Below the pieces are notes generated by a model, which made no database searches, had not been told where the DNA came from, and saw only the letters and a program-made list of their open reading frames with translations. The position numbers and the translations under genes were made by a program. A stretch of 15,339 nucleotides of DNA from Stagonosporopsis chrysanthemi (Eukaryota; Ascomycota; Dothideomycetes; Pleosporales; Didymellaceae): positions 1 to 15,339 of the forward strand of contig JAFISE010000353.1 of the NCBI GenBank assembly GCA_022560025.1. Reading direction: 5' to 3'. Positions 8,756-15,339 of the stretch are shown here, piece by piece. Every line of letters begins with the position of its first letter. Position 1 is the first letter of the stretch.

Positions 8756-9950
8756 CACTACTACAGGACCTACTACTTAGTCCTAGAACTAATCAGGGGC
8801 TAGACGCCCCTAGGGCCCTGCATCAGCACAACTGTCCCCTGCTAACAACAAATCTAATTTAGAGCTATCCTACTACAATCCCTTAGAAGAGATAGCCTAA
8901 CTGCAGCAGGAACTTGCTCAGTTACGTGCCAGCCTTGCTCCAGCAGATCGCCTCCTACCTACAACAGAAACACTACTAATAGGTGTACTGCATCAATCTA
9001 CTATAAGGCAGCTATCTAAAGCTGGCTTAGTACTCACAGTATGCAAGAAGCTCTCTGAAAGGACCCCTAATATTGAGGTTCTTACAAATAGAAGTAACCC
9101 TACCTTTTAGCAATAGCATGCCTCTATTTAAGACTAACTTAACATTAATACAGACTACTATTAGAGTGTACGTGCCTGTATAGCCCTTGTCTAGGGTTAT
9201 ACCTCTAGATTAGCCAAAGAATACTTAGAACCTTAGTACCTCTCTAACAATAAGACAGATTGCTTTTACACTGCAGAAGAGATAATTACGCTCCTTAAGA
9301 CATACTTTGTCACTAGGAACAAGCAGGCAGAAAGCTAAGCAGCCTTTAATCTACTCTAAATAGAGAAATCAGAAGCTTTCCCTGCTTTTAAGAGCTGCTT
9401 CCTTAGTGCAGCTATTAAAAGAAAGGTACCCTAATTAGAATAGTTTTACTACATGTAGACTAAGATCTCTCTAAGCATTTAAGTACTTAATCTAGGCTTT
9501 AAGCAGCAATAGTATAATTCCTTCTCCTAAATAGTAGAACACCTAACTGCCTACAATATAGAAAAGAGGAACAACCCTACTATGCTGCTACCTCTAGTTT
9601 TGCAACCCCTAAGATTAACAAGAACACCTTAGTCAGATGCAAAACAGAGCTCTGTCACAACAGGTCAACAAGATTACTCCTCTCCTAGCTAATCTACTTA
9701 CTTTGCCTAGAGTACCCCTGCACCCTGCTAACCCTCTAACACACCTGCACCTGTAAAGGATATAACTCCTAGAGCTTACTACAACTGCAGGAAAACAGGA
9801 CACTTTACTAAGGATTGCACAGTACCCTGCGTGCGCAAAATTAAGGTAGAGCAAGAAGATTTTGTTAACACTAAAGAAGACTTTAACAAGACTAATACAA
9901 TCTCTATAGGAAACAGTCCTGCCTAAAAGGATTACCCTACTTAGGCCTAA
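8756..9950 (+). pseudogene. gag: E2 gag (capsid/nucleocapsid) relic
   Basis: Structural protein that would assemble the cytoplasmic virus-like particle and bind element RNA. A single frame carries coherent protein from about 8756: SPRTNQGARRP, then LEEIA and LQQELAQLRASLAPADRLLP (8901 onward), LLIGVLHQSTIRQLSKAGLV, SNPTF, then the capsid-like region INTDYY, SVRACIALV, YTSRLAKEYLEP, YTAEEIITLLKTYFVTRNKQ, FPAFKSCFLSAAIK, and VEHLTAYNIEKR near 9535-9570. It ends with a nucleocapsid zinc knuckle, C-x2-C-x4-H-x4-C, at 9777-9818, whose first Cys is now Tyr. Stops (TAA/TAG) fall at Gln/Trp/Arg positions. The frame (position mod 3 = 0) differs from pol by -1. The N-terminus and end are approximate. 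A 73-codon antisense open stretch inside this gene (9633-9854) is a shadow. Confidence 0.85.
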
Positions 9951-12900
9951 ACTAATATAATCTATCTAATCTCTTACTGTCTTATTTGTTTGGCAGACCT
10001 TATTTCCTTACTTCTACTATTCTTTACAACTAAGGGCTTAGTGTTTAACTCTGCTCCTTAGTTAACACTAGTGCCTAAGGATTTTTGTTTTTAAACTCTA
10101 ATATTGCATATTCTATCTCTACTTTACTTTATAAACCTATCTAAAACCTACCTTTCTTAGTTTAGGTTAAAGGTTTCTAAGATTAAATTACCTCCCCTAT
10201 AACCTAGTATATACAGTTACACCTTATAGTTAACAGCTAAAAGGTGTACAACTGCCCTTTTATTATTGTAGACTTTAGATTACAGGACTGCATTATTAGA
10301 ATTAAGTAGTTAAAGTGTTTTAAGCTGCAACTTAATACAGATAAGTCTTAGTTAATATAGCCTGCTAAATACCCTTAATTATATAATCCTGCGCTGCCCC
10401 TATTAATAACTTTGCAACAACCCCTTAGGGAAGGCAAAGCCTAACAGGACATAGAGCAATAGGATGCTCTATAGGAACAGGAGGAGTATTGGCAACAACG
10501 CAGCCCTAGTACAACTGTTTAACGCATAAGAGGCATATTAAAGTTGCCTAAGTTTTGTTTGCAACCCCTAGTGCTACCTAACAAGGCAGTGAACACCCCT
10601 GTAACTGCTCTGACTAAGATTGCTACTATTGCTGCGCTCTTAGCTAACGCTTTCTACTTCTTAATAAAGAAACTGCAAAACAAGTTCTTTACAACTAGTC
10701 TGTACAAGATTACTTATATTATAGAGGAGAAGCGCAACTAAGATAACCCTAAAAACGCCTAACTAATCTAGGAACGCTTACTAGCCCAGTACTCTTAGTA
10801 TGCTAATGTGTTTAGCAAAACAGAAGCCAAAAGCCTTCTAGATCACTGCCCTTATGACTACAAGATTGTTATAGAAGAACCTTTGCCCAACTACTATTCC
10901 CCCTTGTACAAACAGAACCTTAAAGAACTTGAGGCAACTAAGAAGTTTGTGCAGGATTAACTCTGACATAGTTGGATTAAACACAGCCAAAGCCTATTTG
11001 CATTACTAGTGCTATGCGTACAGAAGCCAAATAGAAGCCTGCACATCTGTGTAGACTATTGCAAATTAAATAATTTGACTTGCAAAGACTCCTATCTAAT
11101 ACCCTGCATAGATAAGCTGCTTGCCTAACTATCTAAGGCAAAGATATTTACTAAGTTTGACATTTGATTAGCTTTTAACTAAATCTGTATAGATCCTGCC
11201 TCTAAAGAGTACACTATGTTTAGGACGCGTTACAGCATATACAAGTGCAAGGTCTTACTATTTAGTTTGTGCAATAGCCCTGCTACGTACTAACGCTACA
11301 TAAACAACATTCTAATTGACTACTTAGATAACTTCTGTATTGCTTACCTAGACAACATCCTTATCTACTCTGAAGACGCTTAGACTTACTAGACACACGT
11401 TAAAAAGGTTCTAGAACGTCTTTGCTCTGCAGGCCTGCAGGTTAACATTAAGAAAAGTGAATTCTATGTAACTTACACTTAGTACCTTAGGTACATCCTT
11501 ACAAACAAAGGCATTGAGGTAGATCCTAAGAAGGTACAGGTTTTGGCAGACTAGAAGCCACCTTTAACTGTAACAGGTGTGAAATTGTTCCTAGGTTTTA
11601 CTAGTTTCTATTGACAATTTGTGCCTAAGTTCTCTTAGGTAGCAAAACCTTTGATTGCGTTGCAGAGTCTGTCAAATGCCTTTGAATAGACTCTAGACTG
11701 CTAGGCCAGCTTTGAGAAGCTCAAACAGAGCCTGTTGGCTATGCTAACTCTGTGCCACTTCGACCCAGACCTTGAAACAAAGCTTGAGACTGATGTATTA
11801 GATAGAGTGGTAGCTGGCGTCATGTCTCAGAAACACGCAGACGACCGCTGGTACCCCACAGCGTTCTACAGCTGTTCCCTATCAGGTTCAGAGCTTAACT
11901 AGGAGATCTATGACAAAGAGCTCTTTGCTATCCTCTAGGCCTTTAACAAGTAGAGAGCTGAGCTGACGTCTACGCCAAATCAGATCCGTGTCTACTCTGA
12001 CCACTGTTCCCTAGAATATTTTATGACCACCAAAGTCTTGAATGCCTGACAAGCCAGGTGGGCAGAGGCACTCGCTCTGTTCAACTTCTGAATCGAGTAC
12101 ACCCCAGGGAAGAACAACGAGAGAGCAGACATCCTCAGCCAAAGAGAGCAAGACCTAGCCAACCTTAAGTCAGCTCAGGAGGATAACTGCTCCCAAGTGA
12201 TACTAGGACCCCATTGGCTTTACGGCTGTATTAACTCTGACCTTGCCCAGGTCTACCTTTTACATTCCTTAGTCTCCGCCATTTGCACGTTGCAACCTGA
12301 GATGCAGTTAGACTTATTAGAGCTGATTGAAGCCGTGCTGAGACACAATTGCTAAGCCTTTGAAAAAGAGCGTAAATTGCTAGCCTCTGGCTATCAGATC
12401 TATAACAGTCTGCTTCTATACTAAGATTGTCTGTGCGTGGTCCTAGACTTAGTGCTGTGCACTCGCCTCATCCGAGAAGCCTACGACTAAGTATCCACTG
12501 CTTACCTAAGCGCAAAGAAAACCTACTAGCTACTATCCTAACAGTATCACTAGTAAGGCATAGGCGCTAGCTGTAAACAATATGTGCAAAACTGTATCCC
12601 TTGTTGCTGCAGGCATCTGAAGCAGACCTAACTCTGCAGGTACCTCTACCTGCTACCTATCCCTAATTGACCTATGCAGCACCTGTGCATAGATTTTAAG
12701 GATTTTCCAAAGGACAAAGCCAGATACAATTAGATACTTGTTATTATTAATTGCTTGACGAAACAAGCAATTACTATCCTGTGCTACAAGACAACAACTG
12801 CACAAGAGATAGCCTCCTTGTTTATCTAATAGGTCTATTGTTTTAGTTATACTCCTGAATTAATAGTGTCTAATTGTAGACCCTAGTTTGTGTCCTGTTT

Positions 12901-13921
12901 CTAGTCTGAGTTCTGTCAGATTATTAGCGTCAAAGTTAAGCTTTCTACTGCCTACTATAAGGAAACTAACAGCTAAACAGAGATTATAAACAAGTATATT
13001 AACTAGCAGCTACAACTGTTTGTGACGTACTATTAAGATAACTAGTCTAAATTGCTGCTGCTTATTAACTGCGCACAGCTTACCTTACCTTATTCTAGTA
13101 TTAGAATAACTCCCTATTAAGTATTGTTTAGAAGCAAACCTAGACAGAGCTGGCACTAGAACAGACATAATACAGATACAACTCCTTGTAACAACCTAAA
13201 CTACTAGGATGCACTTGCTCTAGCAACCTGTATGCACCAAGCTTAGAAGGTAGCTAAAGAGAACATAGAAAAGGCGCAGCTGCAAATAAGAGCTACTAAG
13301 GACAAGCACTGCAGTCTAGTTAACTAGGCAGTAGGTGATAAGGTATACTTGTTAACTAAGAACTTGGCTGTTGAGCGTCCTAGCTAAAAGCTATCTAACC
13401 TCTAGGAAGGTCTGTTTAAGGTCCTTAAACAAGTTAGTTATTTATAGTGTTTAAAACTTCCTTCTAGTTTACAAATTCACAATGTCTTTGCCCTAGATGT
13501 ACTCTGCAAAGACCTAGCAGACCCTCTGCCTAGACAAGAAGCCCTAAAACCCTTAGGTATCCTAATTTAAGGAATTAAGGAATAGGAAGTATAAGAGATA
13601 CTTGCAAGTAAGCTAGTCTAACAACGCTTAAAGTACTGTGTGAGTTAGCTAGGACACAACCTTAACCCTACTTAGTACCTAGCAGAAAACTTTAAGAACG
13701 CTCCCTACAAGCTAAGAGTGTTTTACAATAAGTATCTGTAATTACTAGGTCCCCTAAAGTAGTTACTAAATTAGATTAAATCCTAAGAAGAAAACAGCTA
13801 GTAACAGTTTAAGTAAGCACGTTATGAATTTAAAAGACAAAGAAAATCTAGACTACTCTAAACACCTACTGACCTAGCTAAGTAACAAAGGAAAACGTCT
13901 ACTCTACTGTACATAGGGTGA
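9951..13921 (+). pseudogene. pol: E2 pol polyprotein relic: protease, RT, RNase H, integrase, chromodomain
   Basis: All domains share one frame (mod 3 = 2), with no net indel. Protease: LVNTSA at 10058-10075, where the catalytic Asp is now Asn. A linker retains a 65-codon open stretch, 10544-10741. RT: catalytic Asp in KFDI at 11159-11161; FRTRYSIYK near 11220; YLDD box as YLDN at 11345-11356. FLGFTSFY from 11588. RNase H: ETD at 11786-11794 with RVVAGVMSQ, ELFAIL, VYSDH, YTPGKNNERADILSQ. Integrase: zinc finger H-x6-H now Tyr/Tyr (12482, 12503), Cys pair at 12593-12595 and 12602-12604; core Asp 12692-12694, second Asp now Asn 12872-12874, Glu 12980-12982 (D-x59-D-x35-E). Chromodomain from about 13580: EILASKLV, LKYCVS, LGHNLNPT, YLAENFKNAPYKLRVF. 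The frame ends at TGA 13919-13921, immediately before the antisense gene's stop. Expression by -1 frameshifting from gag is possible but no slippery site was proved. Confidence 0.92.
10544..10741 (+). other. Residual open stretch of pol (protease-RT linker), not an independent gene
   Basis: Sixty-five codons begin at an ATG and are free of stops, in exactly the pol frame. The sequence (ALTKIATIAALLANAFYFL, TTSLYKITYIIEEKR) is the conserved segment between protease and RT in fungal Ty3/gypsy elements. The ATG is internal to pol; there is no evidence for separate translation. Confidence 0.85.
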
Positions 13922-14637
13922 TTAAGCCAGAGCCTCACTAACGTCACTTATCTCCTCAGCGTCCACCAGGGGAGCATCTAAATCAGCCAACGCCTTTTTA
14001 GGCACTGACTTCTTTAGGCCCTTGCCCCTGGCGCTCTGTTATAGAGCCTCAACTACTAGAGCCTGCAGGGATACTACTGCCTGCCTAAGCTCTGCCACCT
14101 CATCCTGCAGGGACCTTACCTGCGCGGTAAGCGCCCCCATTGCCTCTACTAAGGCCTGATTAGTGACAGGCTAGACGTGGTACTAATAGAGTAACACGTT
14201 GGCAGCTGACACCTCTTTAAGCTGCGCAGTCGCCACCTGTACTACACTCGCCAAGGCATAGGCTGACTGACAGAGGCTACCCCAAGCAGTCTCACAAACA
14301 GCCTGCGCAGCTGTTGCCTCCAGCTCCCCTAACTCCCTACTTTCTTCTGCTATAGCCTCCTCCTACGCAACAAGGTCGCCCTAAAAAGCATTGTACTCAG
14401 GTCTAACGTAAATTGGCACCTATTTAAAAGTTAGCCTAAGGACTAATAGGAGGAGAGTGATAGTAATTAAACTAGACAACACTTCTTGTTCTGAAGTGTG
14501 CAATAAGCACACTTTAACAACAACGCCTTGTTAAAGGCGTACACTACTGCGTTCCCCTGTGCAAAGGCCTGAATTAAACAAAGGCAGATAACCTAATAGG
14601 CTACTGCAAGAGCGCTAGGAGAGACAGGTGTCAGCAT
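13922..14637 (-). pseudogene. Antisense gene of E2: Cys-cluster and coiled-coil protein of unknown function
   Basis: Minus-strand ORF between pol and the 3' LTR. From a candidate ATG (14635-14637): MLTPVSPSALAVAY, a TAG, then LIQAFAQGNAVVYAFNKALL, then KCAYCTLQNKKC (C-x2-C-x6-C, about 14484-14519). A frameshift near 14460-14500 is needed (span is 2 mod 3). The second frame gives VRPEYNAF, GDLVA, EEAIAEESRELGELEATAAQ, AYALASVVQVATAQLKEVSA, then a strong coiled coil ALTAQVRSLQDEVAELRQAV (about 14065-14125), a basic patch RGKGLKKSVPKKA, and an acidic end EEISDVSEALA before TAA at 13922-13924. Internal stops are TAG/TAA at plausible Gln positions. The same DNA read on the plus strand gives a Ser/Thr/Cys-rich shadow. 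Its stop abuts the pol TGA with no gap. Function unknown; a nucleic-acid-binding or oligomerising role is only a guess. The ORF may extend upstream of 14637. Confidence 0.65.
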
Positions 14638-15118
14638 AGTAACTAAAAAATAAGCCTAGCAACAGTTAGCAGCAATTAGATAAAGTTGTTTAAGGTACTT
14701 GCAGCAAGAATTAGTGTCTGTTAGAGAACAGAAATAGGCAGGGCACGCGTTGTTTACTTAAGAAGCACACTGTAAGCAATTTAACCTAATTAGGAAGTAG
14801 ATTAAACACGTTTCTACAGTTACTACAACATTAGTGAAAGCCACCCTGTTAGCGCAGGCTCTTACAACAGCTATAAGCCTAGTAACAATCTAATTTGCCT
14901 AGTTATTGTTACTAGAGAGCTTACCTAGGACAGATAAGTGCAGGGTAGCTAACATAGGTTGTGCAGCAAAACCTAAATAGAGGTTGACAACAGTAAAGAA
15001 AGACTAGAGTCTTAGGACAGATAGGAGTTAGATGTGTTTTACGCCCTCCTAAAGTTTAAACCTTTATAGCACAAGAATTTTCCTTATAATTTTGCAGAAT
15101 TAGAGATAATCTGCCTAC
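14638..15118. other. E2 region between antisense gene and polypurine tract; coding strand unresolved
   Basis: Two competing readings exist. Minus strand, in frame with the antisense gene start: long stretches with few stops (14761-14889 and 14902-15012), Cys-rich (NCLQCAS, NNACPA, NSCCKYL), with another ATG at 14953-14955. Plus strand, frame 2: Gln/Ala/Lys-rich, helix-like (LRYLQQELVSVREQK, LIRKQIKHVSTVTTTLVKA, LLAQALTTAI) but with about a dozen TAA/TAG. Antisense openness alone is weak evidence here, because gag also has a long antisense open stretch. I leave the region undecided. Confidence 0.35.
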
Positions 15119-15132
15119 AAGGAGGGGGGTAA
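15119..15132 (+). promoter_or_regulatory. Polypurine tract of E2
   Basis: Purine-rich AAGGAGGGGGGTAA directly precedes the TG that opens the 3' LTR at 15133. This is where the plus-strand DNA primer is made in LTR retrotransposons. Its survival fits with a G-run lacking TpG steps, which RIP would spare. Confidence 0.8.
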
Positions 15133-15339
15133 TGTAAGAACAAGCCTAGTTCCTTAAGCCTATCTTACACTACCTAACAACTACCCAACTTAGATCTGTC
15201 TTCTAACTGCTCCTTAGTACAGTCTTCCCTAAGCTTCTAAGTATAAGAAGGGAAGTCTCTACAGAGTTTAGATAGATAGTTTTAAAGTATCCTTTTGTAC
15301 AAGACCTATAGGAATAGAGATCTAGTCCTGCAGTTTATC
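15133..15339 (+). repeat. 3' LTR of E2, first 207 of 278 bp (window ends inside)
   Basis: Collinear with the 5' LTR, no gaps, 11 differences, all C/T or G/A. Nine of the 11 place T or A in this copy where the 5' LTR has C or G, so this LTR is the more mutated. TATAAG at 15242-15247. About 71 bp should remain beyond the window. Confidence 0.95.

Larger units (their letters stand above)
8180..15339 (+). mobile_element. Ty3/gypsy chromovirus E2, nearly complete, RIP-inactivated (3' LTR cut by window end)
   Basis: Layout: 5' LTR 8180-8457, leader, gag, pol (protease, RT, RNase H, integrase, chromodomain), an antisense ORF, a purine-rich tract, and a 3' LTR from 15133. Pol order RT-RNase H-integrase marks Ty3/gypsy; the chromodomain after the integrase marks a chromovirus. 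Over the 207 bp that can be compared, the two LTRs differ at 11 positions, all transitions. Pol keeps one frame from protease to its end. Full length would be about 7.23 kb if the 3' LTR is also 278 bp. The base pair steps before the 5' LTR are CTATT (8175-8179), the expected target duplication. Confidence 0.95.

Noticed and set aside
9633..9854. 73-codon minus-strand open reading frame
   Set aside because: It lies across the E2 gag zinc knuckle, whose plus-strand frame shows clear conserved motifs. The antisense protein is Cys/Arg/Ser-rich with no family resemblance, so it is a shadow.
10544..10741. Independent small gene beginning at the ATG at 10544
   Set aside because: It is in the pol frame and is the conserved protease-RT linker; only the local absence of stops makes it look like a separate gene.
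1..15339. Alternative genetic code or mitochondrial origin suggested by high AT and many TAG/TAA
   Set aside because: Stops fall at Gln, Arg and Trp positions alike and replace conserved residues in transposon proteins, while differences between LTR copies are mostly transitions. RIP explains this without recoding.

Overview
The window is a gene-poor, strongly AT-rich block of nested, dead transposable elements from what is most likely a filamentous ascomycete (Pezizomycotina). TpA is everywhere, CpA/TpG are scarce, stops are almost all TAA/TAG at positions where the protein families carry Gln, Trp or Arg, and differences between repeat copies are mainly C/T or G/A. This is the signature of repeat-induced point mutation (RIP). 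I see no intact host gene, rRNA, tRNA or CRISPR. The genus cannot be read from the sequence.

Layout: (1) 1-3100, + strand: relic of a first Ty3/gypsy element (E1), protease to integrase, split at 1663-1940 by a 278-bp solo LTR of a second family (E2) with a perfect 5-bp target duplication. (2) about 3100-3440, - strand: relic of a cysteine-cluster/coiled-coil gene. (3) about 3890-4800, - strand: 3'-truncated pogo/Fot1-type transposase. (4) 5065-6931: a complete but dead Fot1/pogo-type DNA transposon with about 65-bp inverted termini and a - strand transposase carrying helix-turn-helix, DDE core and C-terminal CCHC knuckle. (5) 7255-8179, - strand: fragment of an older, inverted E2 copy (gag-protease). 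(6) 8180-15339 and beyond: a nearly complete E2 chromovirus inserted into that older copy: 5' LTR, gag, pol (PR-RT-RH-IN-chromodomain), an antisense gene, polypurine tract, and the first 207 bp of the 3' LTR.

The most interesting item is the antisense gene in E2. It lies between pol and the 3' LTR (13922-14637, - strand), and its stop codon directly abuts the pol stop codon, tail to tail. It reads as a Cys-cluster (C-x2-C-x6-C) plus coiled-coil protein. The same Cys pattern followed by a charged helix recurs in the unrelated relic at 3100-3440.

In E2, gag sits in one frame and all of pol in the -1 frame from protease to chromodomain with no net indel. E2 was therefore structurally intact when RIP inactivated it. 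All three catalytic Asp of the DNA transposase, and several in the two retroelements, now read Asn.
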